Shown here: positions 26,701 through 33,445 of the stretch, piece by piece
Layout: the number at the start of each line of letters is the position of its first letter
Position numbering within the stretch: the first letter of the stretch is position 1
Assembly (NCBI RefSeq): GCF_000717645.1
Contig: NZ_JNZZ01000016.1
Span: 1 to 64,000 of the forward strand
DNA from: Streptomyces californicus
GTDB lineage: Bacteria; Actinomycetota; Actinomycetes; Streptomycetales; Streptomycetaceae
DNA length: 64,000 nt
Direction of reading: 5' to 3'
Position numbers and translations under genes: made by a program
Notes under the pieces: model-generated
The model's input: the letters and a program-made list of their open reading frames with translations, nothing else
Databases searched by the model: none
Told to the model about the DNA's origin: nothing

Positions 26701-27204
26701 ACCGGGACCGTCGAGACACTGCCCCAGCCCTTCCGGTTCGCCGGCGGCCATCTCGACCCCACCGGCCTCTACCACCTCGGGGCCCGCTACTACGACCCCC
26801 AGACTGTCCGCTTCACCCAGCCCGATCCCTCCGGCCAGGAGGTCAACCCCTACCTCTACGCGGAAGGCGACCCCGTCAACCGCATCGACCCGGGCGGTCT
26901 CGCCTCCGTGAACGTGTCCGGTGAAGTGTGCTACTACGTCTGCGTCGGCGGAGGCGCCAACTTCAACGTCGGCTCCCGCCCGGACGCCCACCCCTACGTC
27001 TCCTTCGGCTTCGGCAATCCGGGTGCCAGCGGGGACGTCAGCTTGGGCAGCGGCAAGGCGAGCAAGGGCTGGAGCGTCCCGGCCCAGTGCTCGGCCGGCC
27101 CGTTCAGCGGCTCGGTCGACCTGCTGAGCGGCACACCATCCGCCTCGGCCGGTACGGGGATGAGCACACCAAAGTGCTCGGTCCGCGCCTCATACACCTG
27201 GTGA
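23785..27204 (+). CDS. Secreted RHS/YD-repeat protein with variable C-terminus
   Basis: This is a 1139-aa protein. Residues 1-41 form a signal peptide (RSLTAAFTVLALGAAASPAL, AA). A DUF6531-like start (DYSTGNLMLAATDFDIAG) leads into some 20 YD repeats between residues about 220 and 960, such as TAFGYDGDGRVVKVTSAEG and YSYDGAGRLSLAKETDPQG. The RHS-associated core follows (RFAGGHLDPTGLYHLGARYY, then PDPSGQEVNPYLYAEGDPVN). After NRIDPGGLA the last 95 residues are a distinct Gly/Ser-rich domain with four Cys, no recognised toxin motif. YD repeats form a shell enclosing the C-terminal part. The ATG at 23785 replaces earlier in-frame starts because of AGGGGGGA. Confidence 0.85.
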   Translation: MIHPRVGARLLRSTRLRTARSLTAAFTVLALGAAASPALAAPSPVPADATHWGDHGRAAMPPVRAGTTRPPRTAASTAPTAAERAWRDRESERLSDAGRRPALSRPLGPAATFVPRRQGEVPWHRVFGFRITDALTGRVDYSTGNLMLAATDFDIAGVGQKLQLNRTFNAFTAPTGQLSSPWWLNGERALDVSGANSVLDYDDTGATVEFTRNADGSFTTPPGYSKDLRKNADGTYTLTDRGSGTADTYDAGGRLTKSTDRNGGVLTVTAHLDPSGASAGFKLTETRSGRWIDLTRTSATRWSAKDSAERTVTYELSAEHGNLVRTTDTTGQTTAFGYDGDGRVVKVTSAEGRSTAFTYDAADRVTSMRRYAENGTGGSGPTYTYAYSAATPGEQGTTTVTDPLGHKTLYEHNTDGEMLKVTDPLGHARSSTYQNHLLQTATDAMGAGSGGGGNVTSYGWDDRNNPQSAQLPTGASATARWQTVAGAERPSTSSGTDGEKTDYTYDTAGNTKTVATTGTGGGSRSFEYNEATPRCGGFQGQVCTAKDGNGKKTEFRYDAQGNLESATPPAPLGRTTYTYDALGRTTSTTDGRGVKTTYTHDRRDRVTAVTATGSPEATYSYDGDGNLSRRTDPSGTQRYQFDALSRETIRTLQDGSQTVLAYTADGNVETYRDPGGTTAYQWDAANRLTQLTGPQGKKTSYAYDDNDRRTRTTYPGGTQQTQALDASGRPQDVRVIDPSGIILNHLSYGYAAPGTGKDGGKMYTRTDALTKVRTDYSYDGAGRLSLAKETDPQGRQTSWQYCFDPAGNLTSRGETPGCPGHTAYTYNDASQLIARNGITTGWSYDAAGNETAARSTDTGARTAEQYTGYGQLKSLTSGGTSYPAQYASTDSSERTRLGETLFHNGPLGLSGQTTGGKDTEFIREPGGTLNSVSTGGSSRYYLTDALGSVIGLIDESGKRINTYLYTPDGRTRTGTVETLPQPFRFAGGHLDPTGLYHLGARYYDPQTVRFTQPDPSGQEVNPYLYAEGDPVNRIDPGGLASVNVSGEVCYYVCVGGGANFNVGSRPDAHPYVSFGFGNPGASGDVSLGSGKASKGWSVPAQCSAGPFSGSVDLLSGTPSASAGTGMSTPKCSVRASYTW

Positions 27205-27232
27205 GCCTCCGCCCACCCCAGACCTGACCCAT

Positions 27233-27258
27233 CGGTCCCCCAACGGCGCGGGGGACCG
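27233..27258 (+). terminator. Hairpin terminator after the RHS gene
   Basis: Perfect 9-bp arms (CGGTCCCCC and its complement) with an 8-base loop, 29 bp after the RHS stop. Confidence 0.6.
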
Positions 27259-27283
27259 CGACCACACGATCCGATCGACCCCC

Positions 27284-27313
27284 AGGGCGGCTTCGTCGCG
27301 ACGAAGCCGCCCT
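27284..27313. terminator. 30-bp perfect palindrome
   Basis: Arms of 15 bp (left AGGGCGGCTTCGTCG) are perfectly symmetric without a loop. It is placed between the RHS terminator and a minor gene and is probably a second, bidirectional terminator; an operator role is possible. The rest of 27205-27514 shows no gene. Confidence 0.5.
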
Positions 27314-27514
27314 GCGGTCTCGATGGCGGCGACCTCGCCGAGTCAGCCCTGGTCCCTGGCCTCCTGGAAGCAGTCGACGAGGTTGGCGTGAATCTCCTGG
27401 AGGCGTGGCATCTAGGCCGGGTCCACGAGCAGTAGGGGACATCTGACACAGGCTTCTCTGAACTTGGCCACCGGGCGTCCCGTCTGCTGCGGGGACCTCG
27501 GTAGAGTCGGGCCA

Positions 27515-27789
27515 GTGACAGGTAACCGGGGCCGCCGGCCAAAGATCGACCAGGATCGTGGCATCGAGGACGTGACGCTACTCATCCTGGAACGGTTGGG
27601 TGAGCAGGGCGTGAATGCCATGATCAGGGTGGATGCTGAGAGGGTGGCTGACAACGCGCCGGCGTGGACATTCGCCGCCGGTGGGGGCCCTTGGAGCATG
27701 GCATGCGTGCCGATGGCAGGACTGTGCAGCAGTGCATGTCCGCCGCTCTGGCCAAGCTGCGCGAGGCAGGACTGTCGGTTCCTCTTTGA
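27515..27789 (+). pseudogene. Small hypothetical protein, frameshifted at a G run
   Basis: From GTG 27515 the product starts VTGNRGRRPKIDQDRGIEDV and reads as a basic N-terminus plus TLLILERLGEQGVNAMIRVD. At the G5 run 27683-27687 the good frame changes. One extra G would continue as GPLEHGMRADGRTVQQCMSA and end at TGA 27787-27789 with LREAGLSVPL, about 91 aa. Without the correction the frame reads into poor sequence to 27844. It lies just downstream of the RHS gene, where immunity genes often sit, but nothing in it shows that role. Confidence 0.5.
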
Positions 27790-27859
27790 TCTTCGACCGA
27801 TTCTGCTGAAACCTCGCCTTGGGAACTCAGTTGTAGCGATCTGATCGCCGGAGGGCCGG

Positions 27860-28360
27860 TCAGGGCAGGAGCGGTCGGGTTGCAGTCCAGGTCACGAGTC
27901 GTTCCCGTACGGGGCCGGGTGCCAGGTAGCCGACCAGGCTTTCCAGATGAGCCGTCAGGTTCCTGTGCCGCCGCAGCTCGCGGATCTGCCCGGTGGGAAG
28001 GTCACGCCAGCCCTCGGCGAGAGCTGCGGCCTGCGTGGGCGTGAAGGACAGTGCGTCGAGCGTGTCGGACGCCAGCGCCTCGGGACTCCAGCCGGGGTCC
28101 GTGTCGTCGGGGCCCAGCCGGTCGATCACCCACATCCGGAGCATGAAGTCCTGCTGAGCCACGCGCGCAGGGTGCCCCTCGACGTGGTCGAGCATGCGTC
28201 GGTTCGCGAGCAGCGCCAGCTTCGCCCACTGGCGACGGGCTTCCTGGGGATGGCTGGAGTTGTAGGCCTGTCCCTGCGCGGCGACGCGTGCTGTCTCAAG
28301 TTGCTGGCCGCGGGCGTCATGGATGAACGTCTGGAGTTGGCCGAGCGTCCACGTGCTCAG
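27860..28360 (-). CDS. Hypothetical helical protein, possible non-standard start
   Basis: About 166 aa: LSTWTLGQLQTFIHDARGQQ through LALLANRRMLDHVEGHPARV to TWTATRPLLP. The protein is helical and Trp-rich, with no membrane segment and no recognised family. No ATG or GTG precedes it in frame; the natural start position (before STWTL) is CTG at 28358-28360, as if ATG had mutated, and the frame otherwise opens from the integrase relic. Expression is therefore doubtful. It lies immediately downstream of the integrase remnant, a usual place for element cargo. Confidence 0.45.
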   Translation of the reverse strand: MSTWTLGQLQTFIHDARGQQLETARVAAQGQAYNSSHPQEARRQWAKLALLANRRMLDHVEGHPARVAQQDFMLRMWVIDRLGPDDTDPGWSPEALASDTLDALSFTPTQAAALAEGWRDLPTGQIRELRRHRNLTAHLESLVGYLAPGPVRERLVTWTATRPLLP

Positions 28361-28399
28361 ATCGTGGCCTGGTTCTTCTCGATGTGCGTTGCAACTCAA

Positions 28400-28800
28400 C
28401 GTCCCCGCTCCTGGTCGTAGGCATGCCGAGGATGATGGTGGCCTTCTGGGACTGCCTGTCGATCTGGGCGAGCTGATCTCGGCTCCGGCGAGGCTGACCG
28501 TGAGTCCTTCGACCTCGCCGGGCCAGCCCTCGCGCTCGGCCTCGGCGACGCGGGCGAGGAGGTTGTCGCGGATTTCCTCCAACCGGCCGAGCTGGGCCAG
28601 GTCCGGTCGGAGGAGTGAGCAACGAACGCAAGCGTGTTCATGGGCACAAGGGCTTGAGAAGGCGCGACCACAGGTGCCGATGGAGACCTTGCGCTTCTCG
28701 CCTCCTCCTCAAAAGCCTGGCCGGTGTTCCCGCCAAGGCTGGGCCAGTGGAGCGAACCAGACTTTCTGTCCGGTTCATTGACCTCATGCATCGCAGTGCG
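28400..28800 (-). pseudogene. C-terminal remnant of a tyrosine-recombinase-type integrase
   Basis: Pieces in different frames of the minus strand line up with the end of Streptomyces phage/ICE integrases. They are GSLHWPSLGGNTGQAFEEE, then KVSIGTCGRAFSSPCAHEHA and CVRCSLLRPDLAQLGRLEEI, then RDNLLARVAEAEREGWPGEV and EGLTVSLAGAE, then DQLAQIDRQSQKATIILGMP. At least two frameshifts (near 28700 and 28480) break it, and the catalytic domain is missing. It marks the site of a decayed integrated element. Confidence 0.6.
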
Positions 28801-29238
28801 CACACGACCAAGAGCACGGAGGCCGGTGCCGCGCCGTCGTCTGCGGGCCGTACGTTCTTGCAAGACCGGCAATCAGGCTGCCGACGGAGCGGCGTGGGCC
28901 ACCCGTGCCGACTCGTCTGAGGGAGCATGCCCGCCACGTCAACGAGGGGCACCACGACGGGGTACAAGTCCTCTCCAGCGGGGTCGGCGAGTCCGTGATG
29001 GCGCTGCTCCACGGCAAAGCCGGCCGCGGCGGCCACGATGCGATTGCGGGTCGGCAGGCCCTTGGCGGTCATCCCTCGGTTCAGCTCCATCCTCACGGAC
29101 GGGTCACGCGGCCCGGGGCGCACTGCACAGCACCGCCCAGTGCCGCCCCGGTGCTCGCGGACCCGGAAGCGGGCACCTCTCGGGACCGGATGGAGCCGCC
29201 CGGTTCGCGGTCCTCCGCCCGTACGCCGAGCCGGCGGG
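28801..29238. other. Gene-free remnant with a TetR-like N-terminal fragment
   Basis: On the minus strand, 29072 down to about 29004 reads MTAKGLPTRNRIVAAAAGFA, the opening of a TetR-family regulator before its HTH. Homology is lost after VEQ. Nothing else in the stretch looks coding. The fragment lies just beyond the stop of the CynR-like gene and may be deletion debris. Confidence 0.4.
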
Positions 29239-30147
29239 TCACGGGGCGGGCGTGTAGCCGCGCGTGCGGACGACCTCGTGGATGAGCCGGGTGAAGGCGC
29301 GGGCCGCCGCCTTGAGGTAGGCGCCTTCCCGGTGCAGGAGAGCGACGGTGCGGGCCGGCAGGGGCGGTTCGAGGGGGACGGGGGTGAGGTGGGGGTGGTC
29401 GTGGGTGATGGCGTCCGGCAGGACGGTGGCCAGGTCGGTGCGCCGGACGATCTCGGTGAGCGCCTGGATGGAGTTGGCCTCGACCGTGATGCGCGGAACA
29501 GCCCGGTGGCGGGAGAAATAGGCGTCGATATGGCCGCGGGTGGCGAAGTCGTCGCCGAGAAGGGCAAGTTGGCGTCCGGCGAGGTCCTGTACGGGGAGCG
29601 GGGCGCCCCGGCCGGCGTCGGCCGGGGCGCCCGTGACGAGAGTGAGCGTCTCCGTGAACAGGGCGGTGGCGGCGACACCGGGGAGGTGGTGCCCGGTGAA
29701 GGCGATGCCGAGGTCGAGGTCGTCGGCGAGGAGGGCCGCTTCGATGCGGTCCTGGGGCATCTCCGTCAGGGTGAGGCCGATGCCGGGGTGCCGGGCGTGG
29801 AGCCCGGCGACGAGGGGGCCGAGCAGATAGGCGGTGAAGGTGGGGGTGGCGCCCAGCCGCAGATGACCGCGGGAGAGGTTCTGGACGTCGTGGACGGCAC
29901 GTTCTCCGGCGGCGAGATCGCGCAGCGCACGCCCGGCGTGGTCGGTGTAGACGGCGCCGGCGTCGGTGAGCCGCACCCTGCGGCCGGTGCGGTCCAGCAA
30001 CTGCACCCCCACGGTCCGCTCCAGCTGCTTGATCTGCTGGGAGAGCGTGGGCTGGGAGATGTGCAGTTCCTCGGCGGCCCGGGTGAAGTTCCCGTGCTCC
30101 GCCACAGCTAGCAGATAGCGCAGGTGACGCAGTTCGACAGAGGCCAT
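29239..30147 (-). CDS. cynR: LysR-family regulator of the cyanate operon (CynR-like)
   Basis: This is a 302-aa LysR protein. The N-terminal winged HTH reads LRHLRYLLAVAEHGNFTRAA, EELHISQPTLSQQIKQLE (residues 6-45). The effector domain (90-295) begins LRLGATPTFTAYLLGPLVAG. It is divergent from carbonic anhydrase and cyanase, the standard layout of cyn operons, where CynR activates in response to cyanate. ATG 30147. A dyad at 30158-30175 lies just upstream of its start and is a likely binding site controlling both directions. The gene name rests on context and HTH similarity. Confidence 0.8.
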   Translation of the reverse strand: MASVELRHLRYLLAVAEHGNFTRAAEELHISQPTLSQQIKQLERTVGVQLLDRTGRRVRLTDAGAVYTDHAGRALRDLAAGERAVHDVQNLSRGHLRLGATPTFTAYLLGPLVAGLHARHPGIGLTLTEMPQDRIEAALLADDLDLGIAFTGHHLPGVAATALFTETLTLVTGAPADAGRGAPLPVQDLAGRQLALLGDDFATRGHIDAYFSRHRAVPRITVEANSIQALTEIVRRTDLATVLPDAITHDHPHLTPVPLEPPLPARTVALLHREGAYLKAAARAFTRLIHEVVRTRGYTPAP

Positions 30148-30157
30148 GGAGCTGAGT

Positions 30158-30175
30158 ATAGATGCGATCTATCGC
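30158..30175. promoter_or_regulatory. Candidate LysR/CynR operator
   Basis: Overlapping dyads ATAGAT-GCG-ATCTAT and GCGAT-CT-ATCGC lie between the cynR start and the cynT start. The position and AT-containing symmetry fit a LysR-type binding site. TATAAG at 30202-30207 is a possible minus-10 for cynT. Confidence 0.5.
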
Positions 30176-30273
30176 AGCGATGCCAATCCGCTCTTGGACA
30201 CTATAAGCACAGGTCATGCATGGTTGGTCTCACCAGCCCACCGGGGCCGGTCACCGCTTCGAAGGGAGTGACC

Positions 30274-30852
30274 ATGCAGGACCTGACCGACGGCGTCACC
30301 CGTTTCCAGCGGGACGTCTTTCCGGCGAAGGCAGACCTCTTCGCCGCCCTGGCGACCCGGCACACACCGCACACGCTGTTCATCGGCTGCTCGGACGCCC
30401 GCGTCGTACCCGAGCTGATCACCGGCACCGAGCCGGGCGACCTGTTCGTCGTCCGCACCGCCGGGAACCTCGTGCCCGCCTACGCCCCCGAAGCCGACGG
30501 GATCGCGGCGAGCATCGAGTACGCCGTCACCGCGCTGGAGGTCCGGGACATCGTCGTCTGCGGTCACTCCGCGTGCGGCGCGATGACCGCGCTGGCCGAG
30601 AACCACGACCTCAGCGGCGCCCCGGCGGTCGCCACCTGGCTGCGGCACGCCAACGCCTCGGTGGCCCGCACGTCCGCCGCCGGTGACGTCTCCGCCCTGG
30701 TGCGGCAGAACGTGCTGGCCCAGCTGGCCAATCTGGCCACTCACCCCTCGGTCGCCAACGCGCTGGCCCGGGGAAAGACCACCCTGCACGGCTGGGTCTT
30801 CGACATCCCCACCGGCCGCGTCCAGGACCTGACCGCCCCGCAAGCGGCCTGA
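30274..30852 (+). CDS. cynT: Beta-class carbonic anhydrase (CynT)
   Basis: This is a 192-aa protein with all zinc and proton-relay residues of beta carbonic anhydrases: C39, D41 and R43 in GCSDARVVPELI, and H98 and C101 in CGHSACGAM. It should interconvert CO2 and bicarbonate, supplying the bicarbonate used by cyanase and preventing its loss. ATG 30274 follows AAGGGAG. It is the first gene of the cyn operon, 98 bp before cyanase, and divergent from the LysR gene. Confidence 0.9.
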   Translation: MQDLTDGVTRFQRDVFPAKADLFAALATRHTPHTLFIGCSDARVVPELITGTEPGDLFVVRTAGNLVPAYAPEADGIAASIEYAVTALEVRDIVVCGHSACGAMTALAENHDLSGAPAVATWLRHANASVARTSAAGDVSALVRQNVLAQLANLATHPSVANALARGKTTLHGWVFDIPTGRVQDLTAPQAA

Positions 30853-30950
30853 CGCTCCCGGAACCGGCCTTCCGGCCGCCAACCCCACCCCGATCACCAC
30901 TCCGCACCGCCCCCGCGGAGTGACCCCACCGAGAAAAGGACATCCCTGTC

Positions 30951-31421
30951 ATGACGCACGCCCAGCTCGACCCGACCGCACGTGAGACCCTGGCCGCCGA
31001 GGCCGTGGAGGCCAAGATCCTCAAGGACCTCTCCTGGCAGCAGATCGCCGACGCCGCGGGCCTGTCGGTGGCCTTCACCACCGCCGCCGTCCTCGGCCAG
31101 CACCCCCTGCCGGAGACCTCCGCGAAGGCCGTGGCCGAGCTGCTCGGCCTGGGCGACGACGCGGCAATCCTGCTGCAGACCATCCCGGTTCGCGGCTCCA
31201 TGCCGAACCGGATCCCGACCGACCCGACCATGTACCGCTTCTACGAGATGCTCCAGGTCTACGGCACGACCCTCAAGGCCCTGGTCCACGAGCAGTTCGG
31301 CGACGGCATCATCTCCGCGATCAACTTCCGGCTCGACGTGAAGAAGGTCGCCGACCCCGAGGGCGGCGAGCGCGCCGTCATCACGCTGGACGGCAAGTAC
31401 CTCCCGACCAAGCCCTTCTGA
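30951..31421 (+). CDS. cynS: Cyanate hydratase (cyanase)
   Basis: This is a 156-aa protein, the normal family length. The N-terminal HTH-like domain (residues 10-75) is followed by the catalytic domain. The active-site triad is at exactly the E. coli numbering: R96 and E99 in MYRFYEML, and S122 in IISAINF. It converts cyanate plus bicarbonate to ammonia and CO2 as a homodecamer. It lies directly downstream of carbonic anhydrase, completing a detoxification and nitrogen-salvage operon. A hairpin at 31443-31462 follows. Confidence 0.95.
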   Translation: MTHAQLDPTARETLAAEAVEAKILKDLSWQQIADAAGLSVAFTTAAVLGQHPLPETSAKAVAELLGLGDDAAILLQTIPVRGSMPNRIPTDPTMYRFYEMLQVYGTTLKALVHEQFGDGIISAINFRLDVKKVADPEGGERAVITLDGKYLPTKPF

Positions 31422-31442
31422 CCGACGCCGGTACGGCGTCAC

Positions 31443-31462
31443 GCCCCGCGCGACAGCGGGGC
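31443..31462 (+). terminator. Hairpin after cyanase
   Basis: GCCCCGC and its complement enclose a 6-base loop, 21 bp past the cyanase stop. More GC inverted repeats follow up to 31490. It may attenuate rather than stop transcription into the deaminase gene. Confidence 0.5.
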
Positions 31463-31559
31463 GGGCCGGACGAACGGCCCGTCCCGCCCCGCTCCCCCAC
31501 TCCGGCGAAGCCGCCCACAGGCGGCCCCGCCGTCCCCTTCGTCCCCGGAGGTTCCTCAC

Positions 31560-32057
31560 ATGGACTTCGCCCGGCGCACCATCGAACTCGCCCGTCAGAA
31601 CGTCGCCGAGGGCGGCCGCCCGTTCGCGACCGTCATCGTCAAGAACGGCGAGATCCTCGCCGAGAGCCCGAACCGGGTCGCACAGACCGGTGACCCCACC
31701 GCCCACGCGGAGATCCTCGCCATCCGCGACGCCTGCACCAGGCTGGGCACCGAGCATCTGACCGGCACGACCATCTACGTACTCGCCCACCCGTGTCCGA
31801 TGTGCCTGGGCTCCCTGTACTACTGCTCGCCGGACGAGGTCGTCTTCCTCACCACGCGCGAGGCATACGAGCCCCACTACGTCGACGACCGAAAGTACTT
31901 CGAACTCGCCACGTTCTACGACGAGTTCGCCAAGCCCTGGCAGGACCGGCGGATGCCGATGCGCTACGAGGAGCGGGACGAGGCCGTCGAGGTCTACCGC
32001 TTCTGGCAGGAACGCAACGGCGGCGAGCGGCGCGTCGCCGGCACCCCTGCCGCGTGA
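31560..32057 (+). CDS. Nucleoside/cytidine deaminase-family zinc enzyme
   Basis: This is a 165-aa member of the CMP/dCMP deaminase fold. The zinc and proton-shuttle motifs are HAE (H49, E51) and PCPMC (C79, C82). The C-terminal part (VDDRKYFELATFYDEFAKPW) resembles guanine-deaminase-like or other purine-directed members more than cytidine deaminase, but the substrate cannot be fixed from sequence. It follows the cyanase gene on the same strand after 138 bp with a hairpin between. It may therefore be co-regulated as a nitrogen-salvage gene; that is inference. GGAGG precedes the ATG. Confidence 0.8.
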   Translation: MDFARRTIELARQNVAEGGRPFATVIVKNGEILAESPNRVAQTGDPTAHAEILAIRDACTRLGTEHLTGTTIYVLAHPCPMCLGSLYYCSPDEVVFLTTREAYEPHYVDDRKYFELATFYDEFAKPWQDRRMPMRYEERDEAVEVYRFWQERNGGERRVAGTPAA

Positions 32058-32103
32058 GCCGGGCACCTGCCGCGTGAGCCGCACAGCCGGGAGGTGAGAC
32101 CAC

Positions 32104-32742
32104 TCAGGCCGAGTGCTCCCAGGTGAAGCCGTCCGGGTCGGTGAAGGCACCGCCCGTTCCGCCGAGGACGATCCGGTGCGACCCGGTCCCGTCGTCCGCG
32201 ACGCCGAGGTCCTTCGCCAGGGCACGGCGCTTGTACAGGGCGAGCCTGACGGCGTCGGGGCCGTCGGCGGCGAACTCGGTGTACCTGCCGCCGAAACTCC
32301 TGGCGGCGGCCAGTCCCCGGGCGGCGTAGTACTGCCGGGTGGCCTTCACGTCCTCGACTCCGAGCAGCAGGACGAACGCGTCGACCGTCCGGGTGGCGGG
32401 CCCGGTGTCCTTCTTCGCGGACGTGGCGATCTTCCAGATCGTGCCGTCCGGGGCCCGTACGACCCCGCCGTACCCCCACAGCGACTTCGCCGCGGGCTTC
32501 AGCACGTCGGCACCGGCGCCGACCGCGTCGGCGAGGAACCCGTCGACGGTGGCCGGCCCCGGAACCGTGAGCGCCAGGGTGAACCCCCGGAACCCGCCGG
32601 TGTGCGCGCCGGACGCCCGCAGACGTACGCGCGTCTCCACGCCGAGGGCGCTGTGGAAGTGGTGGGCCGCCTCGGGGTCGGCCACCTCGAGGGTGACGGA
32701 GGTGAGACTCATATGGACTGTGGTGGAAGCCGTGGTTGCCAT
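32104..32742 (-). CDS. VOC-family (glyoxalase-like) protein, two modules
   Basis: This 212-aa protein has two paired beta-alpha-beta-beta-beta modules. The first is LTSVTLEVADPEAAHHFHSA to APDGTIWKIATS; the second is VDAFVLLLGVEDVKATRQYY to FTDPDGFTWEHSA. It is typical of cytoplasmic VOC proteins of unknown substrate. The usual metal ligands are not all clear. ATG 32742 is used; an internal start at MSLTSV is possible. It is convergent with the deaminase gene. Confidence 0.75.
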   Translation of the reverse strand: MATTASTTVHMSLTSVTLEVADPEAAHHFHSALGVETRVRLRASGAHTGGFRGFTLALTVPGPATVDGFLADAVGAGADVLKPAAKSLWGYGGVVRAPDGTIWKIATSAKKDTGPATRTVDAFVLLLGVEDVKATRQYYAARGLAAARSFGGRYTEFAADGPDAVRLALYKRRALAKDLGVADDGTGSHRIVLGGTGGAFTDPDGFTWEHSA

Positions 32743-32817
32743 GTCTCTCAGGCTAGGACCGGGGCGCGGGCCACGGCTTCTTTGATCCTGACCGGTCCTC
32801 GTCCGCCCCTCGGGGGC

Positions 32818-33261
32818 TCAGGCGTCCCGTGTTCCCCCGGACTCGGCGGTCAGTTCGGCCAGCTTCTGGAACTCGCCCAGGTCGTAGTTGGCCAGCACGG
32901 AATCGAGGTTGGTCAGGGCCCCGACGCGCTCGATGAACCCCTGGGGGTCGTACTCGATCTGCAGGGCGACGCGGCTCGTGGAGGCGTCGATCCGGTGGAA
33001 CGTGACCACGCCCGCGTGGTGGACGCCCTCGACGGTCTTCCAGGCGATGCGGTTCTCCGTGACGACCTCGGTGAGTTCCGCGACGAAGTTCTTGTCGGCG
33101 CCCGGAAGCGAGAGCTGCCAGGCGAACCTCCGCTCGTCGATCGGGTCGACCCGCTGGACGTGGCTGAGGAACCTCGGCCACTGCGTGACGTCGCTCCACA
33201 GCGCCCAGGTGATGGCGACCGGGGCCTTGACATCGATGGTTTCGACGAGCGAGGAGGACAT
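32818..33261 (-). CDS. SRPBCC-fold polyketide cyclase/dehydrase-like protein
   Basis: This 147-aa protein has the START/SRPBCC pattern: SSLVETIDVKAPVAITWALW, SDVTQWPRFLSHVQRVDPID, a curved sheet, and a long C-terminal helix ending FQKLAELTAESGG. Such proteins bind small hydrophobic ligands or act as cyclases. ATG 33261 is chosen by the start of homology; a longer in-frame extension upstream has poor character. No biosynthetic genes adjoin it, so its role is open. Confidence 0.7.
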   Translation of the reverse strand: MSSSLVETIDVKAPVAITWALWSDVTQWPRFLSHVQRVDPIDERRFAWQLSLPGADKNFVAELTEVVTENRIAWKTVEGVHHAGVVTFHRIDASTSRVALQIEYDPQGFIERVGALTNLDSVLANYDLGEFQKLAELTAESGGTRDA

Positions 33262-33445
33262 GAGCGACCGCCATTCCGTGGGGTACGTGGACAACTTCGC
33301 CCTCTCGTACCCAGCCTGCCGCCTCTCAACAGAACTCGGCCTCCCGGACGGCCCGGGGCACGCCGCCGGACGCGCGGAGCACACCGGCCCGGTGCCGCCC
33401 CTCGCGCCCGACGGCAGCCGGTGGTCCGGCCCCGGGCGGGCAGGA

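Noticed and set aside
23569..26991. 1140-residue open frame antisense to the RHS gene
   Set aside because: It mirrors the high-GC codon bias of the plus-strand gene, has no domain pattern, and the plus strand shows clear YD repeats and an RHS core.
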